Assembly (NCBI RefSeq): GCF_945870625.1
Contig: NZ_CAMBTS010000021.1
Span: 1 to 34,972 of the forward strand
Length of the DNA stretch: 34,972 nucleotides
Origin: Novosphingobium sp. Chol11
GTDB lineage: Bacteria > Pseudomonadota > Alphaproteobacteria > Sphingomonadales > Sphingomonadaceae
Direction: 5' to 3'
Shown: piece by piece, positions 8,650 through 17,552 of the stretch
Layout of the letters: each line of letters opens with the position of its first letter
How positions within the stretch are numbered: position 1 is the first letter of the stretch
Notes under the pieces: generated by a model
The model's database searches: none
What the model saw: only the letters and a program-made list of their open reading frames with translations
What the model was told of the DNA's origin: nothing
Program-made: the position numbers and the translations under genes

Positions 8650-8949
8650 TCAATACTTGAGTTGGCGCTCGTAGAGATCGCGGTAATGCTGAATACGGGT
8701 CACCCGCAATCCTTGCATGCCAGAGCGATCAACCGCGCGCTGCCACGATGCGAACTCTTCAAGCGTGAGGCAATAACGCTCGCACACTTCGTCGATGGTC
8801 AACAGGCCGCCATTCACCGCCGCAACAACTTCGGCTTTGCGCCGGACGACCCAGCGCGTGGTTCCTGGTGGCGGCAAATTATCGACCGTCAACGGTTCAC
8901 CGAGCGGTCCGATTACTTGCGCTGGCTTGATTTTCTGGTTCTCGATCAT
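8650..8949 (-). CDS. sciP: SciP-type CtrA inhibitor (DUF1153)
   Basis: The 99-residue protein is a clear DUF1153 member: VIGPLGEPLTVDNLPPP, then RWVVRRKAEVVAAVNGGL and a helix-turn-helix region ending in WQRAVDRSGMQGLRVTRIQ. In Caulobacter, SciP represses CtrA-activated promoters in the swarmer phase by binding CtrA or nearby DNA. The name rests on this homology; cell-cycle wiring in this organism is inferred. Its ATG overlaps the stop codon of the small upstream gene (ATGA), which implies coupled translation. Confidence 0.9.
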   Translation of the reverse strand: MIENQKIKPAQVIGPLGEPLTVDNLPPPGTTRWVVRRKAEVVAAVNGGLLTIDEVCERYCLTLEEFASWQRAVDRSGMQGLRVTRIQHYRDLYERQLKY

Positions 8950-9296
8950 GGCAGTTCTCGTCGGGTCAGCACGCGATCGGCAACATCGCCGGGGGCCTTT
9001 GCTTGCCCACTATCCATGCAACAATCGCCTTTGCCATTGACTGAAGAGATTGGGTTAACGGCGCTTTCATCATCGCTGAGTGGTTGTAACATCATGATAG
9101 CAGACGGATAATGGAAACTGCCGCCAGACAAACCGTCTGGGCGGGCAACGTCCGCGCCATAGTCTTTGCCGAGCACCCGGCGTGCCGCTTGCGCCGCCAA
9201 AAGCCGGGCACACAGGTCGCTCCAGCCAAGCGGCCGGAGTGCATTGTCCGAATCGCGCGCGCCGAACGGGTGTGAATCAATGAAGCCCATATCCAT
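8946..9296 (-). CDS. Conserved-looking small protein coupled to sciP, function unknown
   Basis: A 116-residue protein of no recognised family. It opens with MDMGFIDSHPFGARDSDNAL, followed by an Ala/Arg-rich helix (LCARLLAAQAARRVLG) and a polar, probably disordered C-terminal half with VNPISSVNGKG. There is no signal peptide or membrane segment. Its stop overlaps the sciP start (ATGA), so it is very likely expressed with sciP and made first. The ATG at 9296 has only a weak purine-rich site upstream. The tight coupling is the main reason to accept it as a real gene; a role in cell-cycle control is a guess. Confidence 0.65.
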   Translation of the reverse strand: MDMGFIDSHPFGARDSDNALRPLGWSDLCARLLAAQAARRVLGKDYGADVARPDGLSGGSFHYPSAIMMLQPLSDDESAVNPISSVNGKGDCCMDSGQAKAPGDVADRVLTRRELP

Positions 9297-9437
9297 GACA
9301 CGGTCTCTACCCCGCAGGGATATAAAGGTCCGTAAACCTCGCCTTCACCAAGAGTTAGGCATTGCATCTATTTAGCAAGCTGGGGCTGGCCCAGATTGGC
9401 GCTGCAGTTTGCTGACGATTATGCCTATAACCACGCT

Positions 9438-10604
9438 ATGACATCCACCACGCACCAAGGCTACGCGACGTTCGCGGACGCGCAAGATTTGTTCGGCCTT
9501 GGCAAGGAGCCCGGGCCGAAGCGAATCGTCGTGGCCATGTCGGGCGGGGTGGATAGTTCGGTGGTTGCAGGGCTCGCAGCGGCGAGCGGAGCCGAAGTGA
9601 TCGGCATTACCTTGCAGCTTTACGATTATGGAGCCGCAACCGGCCGCAAGGGCGCCTGCTGCGCCGGCGATGATATCCGCGATGCGCGCATGGTCGCCGA
9701 TCGGCTGGGTATTGCACATTATGTGCTCGACCATGAAACGCGGTTTCGCGAGGATGTGGTTGACCGTTTTGCCGATGATTATCTTGCCGGCCGAACCCCC
9801 ATCCCCTGCATCCGGTGCAACATGGGCCCAAAATTCACCGATCTGCTGGCCATGGCGCGCGAACTTGGGGCGGACTGCCTTGCGACGGGGCATTATGTGC
9901 GCCGGATCGAGGGCGAAGCAGGGCCAGAACTTCATCGCGCCTGTGATCCGGCGCGCGACCAGTCCTATTTCCTATTCGGAACGACCGAAGCTCAGCTGGC
10001 ATTTCTGCGCTTTCCGCTGGGCGGGATGCCAAAGCCGGACGTACGGCGGCTGGCCGCCGAACTGGGGCTTGCCGTCGCCACAAAGCCAGATAGTCAGGAC
10101 ATCTGCTTCGTGCCCGATGGGGACTATGCGCGGGTGATCGAGAAGGTCCGGCCTGAAGGTGCGGCACCGGGCGAGATTGTCCATGCCACGACCGGTGCGG
10201 TGCTTGGCCATCATCAGGGCGTGATGCATTTCACCGTGGGCCAAAGGCGCGGGCTTGAGATCGGTGGTTTGCCGGAGCCGCTCTATGTTACCGCGCTCGA
10301 TGCGCCAAACCGGCGCGTGCTGGTTGGCCCGCGCGCCATGCTGGCAGTGGGCCGGGCGATCCTGGCCGAAACCAATCGGATCGGACCGACGCCGCCGGAC
10401 GCTCCGATCACTGCAAAAGTGCGATCCCTGGCAAAGCCGGTGCCGGTCGTGCTGGAGGGATTGCTGGGCGAGGGCGGGGCCTCAGCGATCCGTTTTCTGG
10501 CGCCCGAATACGGCGTCTCTCCCGGCCAGGCGGCGGTGCTGTATGCGGGCGAACGTGTGATTGGCGGCGGCTGGATTGCACGCACCGAAGGCTGGTCTGC
10601 ATGA
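9438..10604 (+). CDS. mnmA: tRNA-specific 2-thiouridylase MnmA
   Basis: The 388-residue enzyme makes 2-thiouridine at wobble U34 of the Lys, Glu and Gln tRNAs, using ATP and persulfide sulfur. The ATP-binding PP-loop SGGVDSS is at residues 35-41. The two catalytic cysteines are Cys127 (CIRCN) and the Cys in [12 protein letters not shown] near residue 225. The GHYVRR and C-terminal beta-barrel regions also match. The frame is open from an ATG at 9396, but ATG 9438 fits the family better; TATAAC lies only six bases upstream of it, which would give a very short leader. It converges on the small gene at 10627 with a 22-nt gap. Confidence 0.95.
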   Translation: MTSTTHQGYATFADAQDLFGLGKEPGPKRIVVAMSGGVDSSVVAGLAAASGAEVIGITLQLYDYGAATGRKGACCAGDDIRDARMVADRLGIAHYVLDHETRFREDVVDRFADDYLAGRTPIPCIRCNMGPKFTDLLAMARELGADCLATGHYVRRIEGEAGPELHRACDPARDQSYFLFGTTEAQLAFLRFPLGGMPKPDVRRLAAELGLAVATKPDSQDICFVPDGDYARVIEKVRPEGAAPGEIVHATTGAVLGHHQGVMHFTVGQRRGLEIGGLPEPLYVTALDAPNRRVLVGPRAMLAVGRAILAETNRIGPTPPDAPITAKVRSLAKPVPVVLEGLLGEGGASAIRFLAPEYGVSPGQAAVLYAGERVIGGGWIARTEGWSA

Positions 10605-10626
10605 TCCAGCGCCGATCAAGGCACGG

Positions 10627-10995
10627 TCATCGATCCGACCATGGCTCCAACACGCATCCCCAGCCCTCGCGATAGGTGGCGGTTTGCGCCGCAAGCAGAG
10701 GAAACCGCGCAGTAACGCTCTTGGTTGCTCGATCTTCTGACAAAGTGATCAGATCCATGCCGGCTTCGAAGTCTTTGCGGCAATCGCTCAGTGAACGGCC
10801 ACCCGCGAACCGGCATGAGCATGCGACGCGCGCTCCATAAGATGCGCCAGTGATGGCATAACCTTGCAACGGCGTGGCGAAATAGGTGGCTAGTGCTGCG
10901 AGCAAAGCCACCACGAGCAATAACCAGGGCCAGCGCGCGCGCCGCGGACGCGCGCCGCGTGCTGAGGATCTAAGCGAAGTAGGCGAGTTTGCCAT
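10627..10995 (-). CDS. Small membrane-anchored protein with conserved-looking cysteines, unknown function
   Basis: A 122-residue protein. A basic N-terminus (ARGARPRRARWP) leads into one transmembrane helix near residues 23-41 (LLLVVALLAALATYF), so the rest faces the periplasm. The outer part has CSC then RFAGGRSLSDC and a later WGC, four cysteines in a compact domain that could form disulfides. No named family is recognised. It is transcribed divergently from the serine-hydrolase lipoprotein, with starts only about 38 bp apart, which suggests a shared promoter region. Confidence 0.65.
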   Translation of the reverse strand: MANSPTSLRSSARGARPRRARWPWLLLVVALLAALATYFATPLQGYAITGASYGARVACSCRFAGGRSLSDCRKDFEAGMDLITLSEDRATKSVTARFPLLAAQTATYREGWGCVLEPWSDR

Positions 10996-11033
10996 TGCTC
11001 TATCGACCCCTAATGATGAAAGGGTGCACTCTG

Positions 11034-12158
11034 ATGGCCCGCCTCCTTCTCTCTCTTATCGCCCCGTTAGCGCTCGTGCCAGCCCTGTTCGGTTGCAGCA
11101 CGGCGAGCGCTCCATCGGCGGCTCAGCGATCAGCAGACAGCGCGCTTGCCGCGGTGGCCCAAGACCCTAGCGTTCCGCGCGAGGCGCTGGCCAGCGCGAT
11201 TGATGCGCTCTTCACCGATGCCGCCGCAAACGAAACACGTGCGGTGATCGTAATGCAAGGCGGGCGGGTGATCGCCGAACGCTACGCCCCTGGCTACCAC
11301 GAGAACACCCGCTTCATCAGCTGGTCGATGGCCAAATCGGTGACCGGTGTAATGATCGGCATGCTGGTCTCCGATGGCCGTTTGCGGCTGGCCGAAGCGG
11401 CGCCGATTCCGGCGTGGCAGCGCCCCGGCGATCCGCGCGGCGAAATCACGCTCAAGCAATTGCTGCAAATGCGCTCGGGGCTGCGCCACCGGGAAGCGTT
11501 CAGCCCGCCCTACGAATCCGATGAAGTGCGCATGCTGTTTCTGGATGGGCGCGCCGATATGGCGCGCTATGCAGAGGATCAACCGCTGCAGTTCGAACCG
11601 GGCTCCAAATGGGTCTATTCGAGCTCGACCAGCGTGATCCTCTCCGATCTCGCCGCGCGAACTCTGGCGGCCTCACCTGATCCCGAAAGCCGCAGGCATG
11701 CTGTGGCCGACTATTTGCGGACGCGTTTGTTTGAGCCAGCCGGCATGCGGTCGATGATCCCCGAATTCGACGCCGCCGGCACCCAGATTGGCGGCAGCCT
11801 GATGCACGGGACCGCGCGAGATTGGGCCAGATTCGGCGAGCTATTGCGCAACAAAGGCGCCGTGGCGGGCGCGCAACTGGTGCCCCGCCAATGGATCGAT
11901 TTCATGACATCTCCTTCTCCGCGCGAAGCGCAGTATGGAGCGCACCTTTGGCTCAACCGCGCGCCAACTGCTGGGGAGCCAGCGCTGTTTCCAGATCGCG
12001 GGCCACGTGACCTTTTTGCGTGCCTTGGCCACCTTGGACAATTCGTGATCGTTGCGCCAAACCAGCGGCTGGTGGTGGTTCGACTCGGGAAAACTCCCGA
12101 GGATGAGCTTCAAGGCGTTACCAAGCGCTTGGCCGATCTCGTCGCTCTCTTTCGCTAG
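11034..12158 (+). CDS. Serine hydrolase lipoprotein, beta-lactamase class C/esterase-like
   Basis: This 374-residue protein starts with a lipoprotein signal peptide ending in the lipobox LFG-C (Cys21). The mature part is a beta-lactamase/transpeptidase-like fold: the SxxK motif is SMAK (Ser98, Lys101), a Tyr-Ser-Ser follows near residue 200 (WVYSSSTS), and HLG near the end takes the place of the KTG box. The HxG variant is common in family VIII esterases and DD-peptidase-like hydrolases rather than true beta-lactamases. The substrate is unknown. ATG 11034 gives the cleanest signal peptide; ATGs at 11013 and 11016 are alternatives. Its TAG stop overlaps the stop of the convergent transporter gene. 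Confidence 0.85.
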   Translation: MARLLLSLIAPLALVPALFGCSTASAPSAAQRSADSALAAVAQDPSVPREALASAIDALFTDAAANETRAVIVMQGGRVIAERYAPGYHENTRFISWSMAKSVTGVMIGMLVSDGRLRLAEAAPIPAWQRPGDPRGEITLKQLLQMRSGLRHREAFSPPYESDEVRMLFLDGRADMARYAEDQPLQFEPGSKWVYSSSTSVILSDLAARTLAASPDPESRRHAVADYLRTRLFEPAGMRSMIPEFDAAGTQIGGSLMHGTARDWARFGELLRNKGAVAGAQLVPRQWIDFMTSPSPREAQYGAHLWLNRAPTAGEPALFPDRGPRDLFACLGHLGQFVIVAPNQRLVVVRLGKTPEDELQGVTKRLADLVALFR

Positions 12159-13123
12159 CTGGGGCTGCCCTGGGCCATCAAAGCAGGGCTTTCTCCGTTC
12201 GGCCCGCGCGCGAGCAAATCTTCCGCCCCCATCGACGCCTCATCGACCAGGCCCTCTGGATCCGGGTGGATGAGGATTTCGATGCCTGGGAATGCAACGA
12301 GAAGCTTGTCTTCGATCTCATCCATCACCCGGTGCGCCTCATTGACCGTCATCCGCCCATCGACCCAGACATGGAACTGGACGAAATCGCGGTTCCCGCT
12401 TGTTCGCGTGCGCAAATCGTGCAGCCCTCTAAGCTCCGGATGTTGCGCAACCACTTCGAGAAATCGCTCGCGCTTCTCGATCGCCCATTCCTGATCCATC
12501 AATTGTTCGATCGCAGCCTGCGACGCAGCCCAAGCGCCCCACCCAAGCCAGATCGCTATTGCAAACGCCAGCGCCGCATCGGCCCCTGCAATCCCAGCCC
12601 AGTGATCCATCGCCAGCGCCGCGATAACCGCAAGATTGAGCATGACGTCCGATTTATAGTGAACATTGTCCGTGGTAATCGCCAGGCTGCCGGTGCGCCG
12701 GATCACCGAGCGCTGATAGATCAACAAAACGAGCGTCGCGGCAATGGCAATCACCGAAACGGCTACGCCGTCTCCGGCTCCTTGCGGTCGCTCCCCGCCC
12801 AAAAGCTGGCTAATAGCCTGAAGGGCAAGTCCGAACGCAGATAGCAAAATGAGCACGACCTGAAACATTGCCGTTAGCGCCTCAGCCTTGCCATGGCCGA
12901 AACGATGGTTGTGATCATCTGGCTGTGCGGCGAACCACACGCCAAAGAGTGTCACAAGGCTGGCAATCAGATCGAGCCCGGTATCGGCAAGGCTGCCCAG
13001 CATCGCAGCAGAGCCGGTCGAGAGCACCGCCCAGACTTTCAACACCAAAAGCAGGCTTGCAACCGCAATACTGGCAAGCGCGGCCTGGCGATTGAGCTTC
13101 GCGCCTAATTCTGCGCTTATCAT
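12155..13123 (-). CDS. Cation diffusion facilitator, FieF-like divalent metal/proton antiporter
   Basis: The 322-residue transporter matches CDF exporters of Zn, Fe, Mn or Cd. Membrane helices cover roughly residues 15-200. The binding-site motifs are LADTGLDL (DxxxD) and HYKSDVMLN (HxxxD), and the intracellular loop has NHRFGHGKAEAL. The C-terminal cytoplasmic domain contains RTRTSGNRDFVQFHVWVDG and an IHPDPE metal-binding end. The frame continues upstream to an ATG at 13171 inside pdxH, but those codons are pdxH sequence read in another frame, so ATG 13123, 16 bases after the pdxH stop, is preferred. It is probably co-transcribed with pdxH. Metal preference is not decidable. Confidence 0.9.
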   Translation of the reverse strand: MISAELGAKLNRQAALASIAVASLLLVLKVWAVLSTGSAAMLGSLADTGLDLIASLVTLFGVWFAAQPDDHNHRFGHGKAEALTAMFQVVLILLSAFGLALQAISQLLGGERPQGAGDGVAVSVIAIAATLVLLIYQRSVIRRTGSLAITTDNVHYKSDVMLNLAVIAALAMDHWAGIAGADAALAFAIAIWLGWGAWAASQAAIEQLMDQEWAIEKRERFLEVVAQHPELRGLHDLRTRTSGNRDFVQFHVWVDGRMTVNEAHRVMDEIEDKLLVAFPGIEILIHPDPEGLVDEASMGAEDLLARGPNGESPALMAQGSPS

Positions 13124-13139
13124 GTCCACGTCGCGCGCT

Positions 13140-13745
13140 TTACGGGTAAAGCAAGCCGCTCGTCCAGCCATTCACGCCATCGGCCACAAAGCGCCGACGC
13201 TCGTGCAGGCGAAACTCCTGATCCTGCCAGAATTCGATTGCCGCCAGCCGAACCCGGTAACCGGACCAATGTGACGGGCGCTGCACATCGCCATCGGGAT
13301 AAGCCGCCCGCATCGAAGCAACCCGGTCAAGATAGACTTGGCGCGAAGGGAGCGGACGCGATTGATCCGAGGCAGCGGACCCCAAACGCGATTCAGGATG
13401 ACGACTGGCAAAATAAGCATCGGCCTCGGCGGGCGTAACCTCGGTAATCGGACCCTCGATGCGCACCTGCCGGCGCAGGCTTTTCCAATGAAACAAAAGC
13501 GCGACATGCGGATTTGCAGCCAGTTCACCGCCTTTGCGACTTTGGAAATTGGTGTAAAATACGAAGCCGTCGGAGCCATGGCCCTTCAGCAACACCATTC
13601 GAACCGAAGGCAAACCCTGCGGCGTGGCAGTCGCTAAAGCCATCGCGTTGGGATCATTGGGCTCATTTGCCCGTGCCTCAGCGAACCACGCTTCGAAAAT
13701 GGCTAAGGGATCAGTGTCAGGGATCGCATCGCGCAGAGAGTTCAT
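13140..13745 (-). CDS. pdxH: Pyridoxine/pyridoxamine 5'-phosphate oxidase
   Basis: The 201-residue flavoenzyme oxidises PNP or PMP to pyridoxal 5'-phosphate with FMN and O2. Family features are visible in order: an N-terminal helix, MALATATPQGLPSVRMVLLKG, the FMN-binding FYTNFQSRKGGEL, FHWKSLRRQVRIEG, SRHPESRLG, and the C-terminal WSGYRVRLAAIEFWQ with RLHERRRF. The length is normal. It is the upstream gene of a pair with the metal transporter and is divergent from the DnaJ-type gene. Confidence 0.95.
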   Translation of the reverse strand: MNSLRDAIPDTDPLAIFEAWFAEARANEPNDPNAMALATATPQGLPSVRMVLLKGHGSDGFVFYTNFQSRKGGELAANPHVALLFHWKSLRRQVRIEGPITEVTPAEADAYFASRHPESRLGSAASDQSRPLPSRQVYLDRVASMRAAYPDGDVQRPSHWSGYRVRLAAIEFWQDQEFRLHERRRFVADGVNGWTSGLLYP

Positions 13746-13903
13746 TGGCCATTCCTTGCGCCGGTTTCCGTCGGTATTCAGGAGGGGCAGTCGCTAGCCA
13801 ACCCCCATTGCAAATTAGTTTTCCTTAGTTTGCGATAGCCGATTGCGGAGCCACCGGAAAGCGAGCCTTGCGGGCAGCGCCATGCGCTCCTAGCTATGCG
13901 ACT

Positions 13904-14815
13904 ATGGCTGATCCTTATGCAAGACTGGGCGTGGCGCGCGGCGCGAGCGAGAAAGAGATCAAGGCTGCCTATCGCACGTTGGCCAAAGAGCTCCATCCAG
14001 ATCGCAACACATCCAACCCGAAAGCCGCCGAACGATTTTCGGAGATAACGCAGGCCTACGATCTGCTTTCTGACAAGGAAAAGCGCGCGCAATTTGATCG
14101 AGGCGAGATCGACGGTGACGGCAATCCAGCCGCCGCATTTGGGTTTGGCGGCGGCGCCGGCAGCTATCGGCGCGAAGGCTTCGACGGCACGGGGCGCAGC
14201 GGCAGCGAGGGCATCGATCTCGGGGATATGTTCGAGGGCCTGTTTGGTGGGCGAGCTGGCGGGATGGGCAACGGCGCGCGGCGGGGCCCGCCGCCCAAAG
14301 GTGCCAACATCACCTATCGGCTGCAGGTCTCGTTTACCGATGCAGCTCTGCGCGAAAACCAGCGGATCACGCTGGCTGATGGAAAAACGATCGACCTTAA
14401 GCTTCCACCCGGCGTGCTTGATGGCCAGCAAGTGCGCCTTGGCGGCAAAGGTGAGCCAGGCCCTGGCGGCTTTGGCGATGCCATCGTGATCATCGAGATC
14501 GCCCCGCATCCTTACTTCGTGCGGGAAGGCGACAACATCCGGCTCGATCTGCCCATCAGCCTTGATGAAGCAATCGGCGGTGCTCAGATCAAGGTGCCCA
14601 CTGTCGGCGGACCGGTGATGCTCAGTGTTGCGCCGGGCAGCACCAGCGGAAAGACACTGCGCCTTAAAGGCCGCGGATTCGTTCGCAAGAATGGCGAACA
14701 AGGCGATCAATTGGTTACTCTGCAAGTTTCAATTCCAGCCGACGATGCCGATCTGCGCGCGCGGCTGGAAGGATGGCGCGATCCGCGCCGCCTGCGTGCC
14801 AATCTGGAAAGCTGA
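13904..14815 (+). CDS. DnaJ C-terminal domain chaperone, CbpA-like (class B)
   Basis: This 303-residue co-chaperone has a J domain at residues 1-68 with the HPD motif (KELHPDRN), which stimulates DnaK ATP hydrolysis. A Gly-rich linker follows (FGFGGGAGSY and GGRAGGMGNG), then the two beta-rich substrate-binding domains (from ANITYRLQVSF to the end). The CxxCxGxG zinc repeats of true DnaJ are absent, so it is CbpA-type. ATG 13904 (MADPYARLGV) fits the J-domain start; the open frame from 13868 adds unlikely residues. It is followed four bases later by the YihY gene's probable GTG. Confidence 0.93.
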   Translation: MADPYARLGVARGASEKEIKAAYRTLAKELHPDRNTSNPKAAERFSEITQAYDLLSDKEKRAQFDRGEIDGDGNPAAAFGFGGGAGSYRREGFDGTGRSGSEGIDLGDMFEGLFGGRAGGMGNGARRGPPPKGANITYRLQVSFTDAALRENQRITLADGKTIDLKLPPGVLDGQQVRLGGKGEPGPGGFGDAIVIIEIAPHPYFVREGDNIRLDLPISLDEAIGGAQIKVPTVGGPVMLSVAPGSTSGKTLRLKGRGFVRKNGEQGDQLVTLQVSIPADDADLRARLEGWRDPRRLRANLES

Positions 14816-14819
14816 CACG

Positions 14820-15830
14820 GTGGAGATAGGCCAGCGCACTGCCCATGAGCAAGCAGCCGATGCGCTACCAATTTTTGAAGTGCCAGATTTTTCCCCGGAA
14901 GCGCGGCGCAAAGCGGCACTGCACGAAGCACTAAGTGTCGAAGTTGCAGGCACGGCTGGCCCGCGATTTCAAACGAGCACGACGGCATACCCGATGAAGA
15001 TCGCGCGGCGGGTTTGGTTCGGGGTTATCAATGACGGGACGATCCATGCCGGCAATTTTGCCTATATGGTGCTGGTCGCCCTTTTCCCGTTCTTCATCAC
15101 CGGCGCCGCGTTGTTCTCGTTACTCGGCGAGCCGAGCCAGAGTGTGGCAGCGGTGAACGCAGTCCTGCTGGCGCTGCCGCCAGTTGTGGCCGATGGGTTT
15201 GGGCCAATCGCGCACGGGGTGGTGGCCGCGCGCACAGGCTCGCTCTTGTGGATTGGGGGGATCGTCGGCCTTTGGACCGTCGGCAGTTTGATCGAAACCA
15301 TCCGCGAGATCCTCCGCCGGGCATATGGAACACCGTGGACACAAGGCTTCTGGCGGCACCGGCTGATCTCGACCGGTCTGACCATTGCCGCGGTTGTTTT
15401 GATCCTGATCGCGATCACGGCTGATTTCGCAATCGGTGCGGCGCAGGCGGTGATTGTCGCTTGGTTACCGCAGTTCGAGACCTGGTTGATCGGTCTTTCG
15501 CTGAGCCGGTTCGTTCCGGCGGCGGCATTCTTCGGCTCGCTTTGGCTGCTGTTCATTTCATTGACGCCGGGCGCATATCGCGCCAAGCGCTATCCCAAGT
15601 GGCCCGGAGCGTTGCTGGTCACTGGTTGGTGGCTGCTGGTGACAACCATGCTGCCCAAGCTGCTTAGCAATCTTTTTGCCTATGACCTGACCTACGGCAG
15701 TTTGGCCGGGGTGATGATCGCACTTTTCTTTTTCTGGCTGGTGGGTTTAGGAGTTGTTGTCGGCGCTGAATTCAATGCCGCACTTGCCGAATGTCCCGAA
15801 GAGCAGGCCATCATGTCAGAGGCATCCTGA
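14820..15830 (+). CDS. YihY/BrkB-family inner-membrane protein
   Basis: The protein has the typical YihY/virulence factor BrkB core of about six helices. The core begins at MKIARRVWFGVINDGTIHAG and includes ALFPFFITGAALFS and the later GLGVVVGAEFNAALAE. The family's molecular function is not settled; it was once misnamed ribonuclease BN. A GTG at 14820, four bases after the DnaJ-type stop, gives 336 residues with a roughly 58-residue hydrophilic N-terminal part. ATG 14994 gives 278 residues starting at the core. The GTG is preferred because of spacing and the upstream GGAA. The gene sits between the chaperone gene and fabI on the same strand. Confidence 0.85.
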   Translation: MEIGQRTAHEQAADALPIFEVPDFSPEARRKAALHEALSVEVAGTAGPRFQTSTTAYPMKIARRVWFGVINDGTIHAGNFAYMVLVALFPFFITGAALFSLLGEPSQSVAAVNAVLLALPPVVADGFGPIAHGVVAARTGSLLWIGGIVGLWTVGSLIETIREILRRAYGTPWTQGFWRHRLISTGLTIAAVVLILIAITADFAIGAAQAVIVAWLPQFETWLIGLSLSRFVPAAAFFGSLWLLFISLTPGAYRAKRYPKWPGALLVTGWWLLVTTMLPKLLSNLFAYDLTYGSLAGVMIALFFFWLVGLGVVVGAEFNAALAECPEEQAIMSEAS

Positions 15831-15871
15831 CACCCATAAGGCTTTACCATAGAGCAGGTTTACGAGGTTTC

Positions 15872-16693
15872 ATGACTGGATTGATGGAAGGAAAGCGCGG
15901 CCTGATCATGGGCCTCGCCAATGATAAATCGCTCGCTTGGGGGATCGCGCGCAAGCTGCATGAGCACGGCGCAGCGCTCGCATTTTCCTATCAGGGAGAA
16001 GCGCTTGAGAAACGCGTTCGCCCGCTTGCCGCCAGTCTGGGCAGCGACTTTCTGATTGAATGCGATGTTTCCGACGGTGCCGCGCTCGACGCAGCCTTCG
16101 CTGCGCTGGCTGCGCGTTGGCCGACGATCGACTTTATCGTCCACGCAGTTGGTTTTTCCGACAAGAACGAGCTGCGCGGCAAATACATGGACACCAGCCT
16201 GTCCAACTTCCTCATGACTATGAACATTTCGGCCTACAGCCTCGTCGCGGTCACCCAGCGCGCGGCGGCGATGATGCCGATGAACGAAGACGGCAGCGGC
16301 GGCGGCACAATCGTGACGCTGACATATTACGGCGCGGAGAAGGTAATTCCGCATTACAACGTGATGGGGGTTGCCAAAGCGGCACTGGAGGCCAGCGTGC
16401 GCTATCTCGCCAACGATTGCGGCCCCATGGGTATTCGCGTGAACGCGATTTCCGCCGGGCCCATCAAAACCTTGGCCGCAAGCGGAATCGGCGATTTCCG
16501 TTACATCCTCAAGTGGAACGAGTCTAACGCGCCGCTGCGCCGCAATGTTACCATCGACGACGTCGGCGGGGCCGGGCTCTATTTGCTGTCCGACCTTTCA
16601 TCGGGGGTAACCGGCGAAGTCCACCACGTTGATGCGGGATATCACACGGTGGGCATGAAACAGGAAGATGCGCCGGACATTGCATTGAGTTGA
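15872..16693 (+). CDS. fabI: Enoyl-[acyl-carrier-protein] reductase (NADH) FabI
   Basis: The 273-residue enzyme does the last reduction step of each fatty-acid elongation cycle and is the target of triclosan. It has the variant cofactor loop GLANDKSLAWGIA near residues 14-26 and the catalytic Tyr162-x6-Lys169 (YNVMGVAK), with the second tyrosine in TLTYYG (152-153). ISAGPIKTLAASGI is the substrate-binding loop. GAGG four bases upstream of ATG 15872 supports the start; ATG 15884 is an alternative. It lies 41 bases after the YihY stop. Confidence 0.96.
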   Translation: MTGLMEGKRGLIMGLANDKSLAWGIARKLHEHGAALAFSYQGEALEKRVRPLAASLGSDFLIECDVSDGAALDAAFAALAARWPTIDFIVHAVGFSDKNELRGKYMDTSLSNFLMTMNISAYSLVAVTQRAAAMMPMNEDGSGGGTIVTLTYYGAEKVIPHYNVMGVAKAALEASVRYLANDCGPMGIRVNAISAGPIKTLAASGIGDFRYILKWNESNAPLRRNVTIDDVGGAGLYLLSDLSSGVTGEVHHVDAGYHTVGMKQEDAPDIALS

Positions 16694-16843
16694 GGCGTTT
16701 GGGAGCCGCCAAGCGCGTCCGGGTCACAAGGCCCGCCTTTCATCGCACCTTGTCGGCCAAAATCACCACCAAGACCCCGCACCGAGACCCGGGCCCATCC
16801 CAACCCGGCATGGTCCCCGCGCCGCCGATCGGTCTGGCCTCGC

Positions 16844-17443
16844 TCAATCCTGCGGCGGGGCCGCGATGGAGCCCTGCGAAGGGGAGACGGACGGCTGCGC
16901 CGCAGCGGTCTCAGCCGCGCGCTCCTTGGCCAACTTTGCCTCATAGGCTTTTTCCAGCACTTCGACGCGGGCTTGCTCGGCTGCTGTATCAGCGTCGATA
17001 GATTGCATGCGCTTGGCCCGCTCTTCCTCGATCAGCTTACCAAACTGAACGTCGCTGGATTGCTTCTTCTCGGCGTATGCGCGGTTGACCAGTTTCATGA
17101 CGCAGCCGGATGCCCCGCTTGCGCCCACCGGCGAACAGGAATTGACCCCTGCCGCACCGACCGTTTCGTAAGCTTTGACCCGCTCGTTCCAGCTTTGATT
17201 GGCCGCCGAATTCGGGTCCTCGCGCAAAAGTGCTGGAATGCGAAAGCGTTCCGCTTCGTCCTTGCGCGCGCACACGGTGATTGAGCCATCGGACGATGCG
17301 GGACAGGGATCCTCGCCATAGATGATGAGCTGATTGATTCTCTCGCCGGACGGTTGCTCTGATCCGTCCTGCGCCGCGCCAAGTTGCGGGACCAACAATA
17401 CCAAAACGCCCGTCAGTGCGGCGACAATCATGGGGCGCTTCAT
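16844..17443 (-). CDS. Exported protein with two cysteine pairs, unknown function
   Basis: A 199-residue protein. It has a Sec signal peptide (hydrophobic residues 6-20, then GAA-AQ, cleavage near residue 25). The mature part has a Cys pair in IYGEDPCPASSDGSITVCAR, a segment ERFRIPALLRE, and a second pair in VNSCSPVGASGASGC. The C-terminal third is a long charged helix (EEERAKRMQS to AKLAKERAAE), then a Ser/Pro/Gln-rich tail. I have the impression of a sphingomonad family but know no function. It lies 109 bases downstream of coq7 on the same strand and may be the last gene of that series. The disulfides are inferred. Confidence 0.7.
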   Translation of the reverse strand: MKRPMIVAALTGVLVLLVPQLGAAQDGSEQPSGERINQLIIYGEDPCPASSDGSITVCARKDEAERFRIPALLREDPNSAANQSWNERVKAYETVGAAGVNSCSPVGASGASGCVMKLVNRAYAEKKQSSDVQFGKLIEEERAKRMQSIDADTAAEQARVEVLEKAYEAKLAKERAAETAAAQPSVSPSQGSIAAPPQD

Positions 17444-17552
17444 CGGAGTTCTCCAGTTCGGGCTTTTCCAAGCCTATAAGCGCCATCATGCTTGAATGGT
17501 AGCTGAAGAGTCACCGCCCCATCCGCGGCCGCTTCGGCACAGTTCAGCCTGG

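Noticed and set aside
14625..14819. Start of the YihY gene inside the DnaJ-type gene
   Set aside because: Those codons are DnaJ coding read in another frame; GTG 14820 or ATG 14994 fits.
16694..16843. Possible bidirectional terminator between fabI and the exported-protein gene
   Set aside because: Only short GC palindromes such as CCCGGG were seen, with no convincing stem and no T-run.
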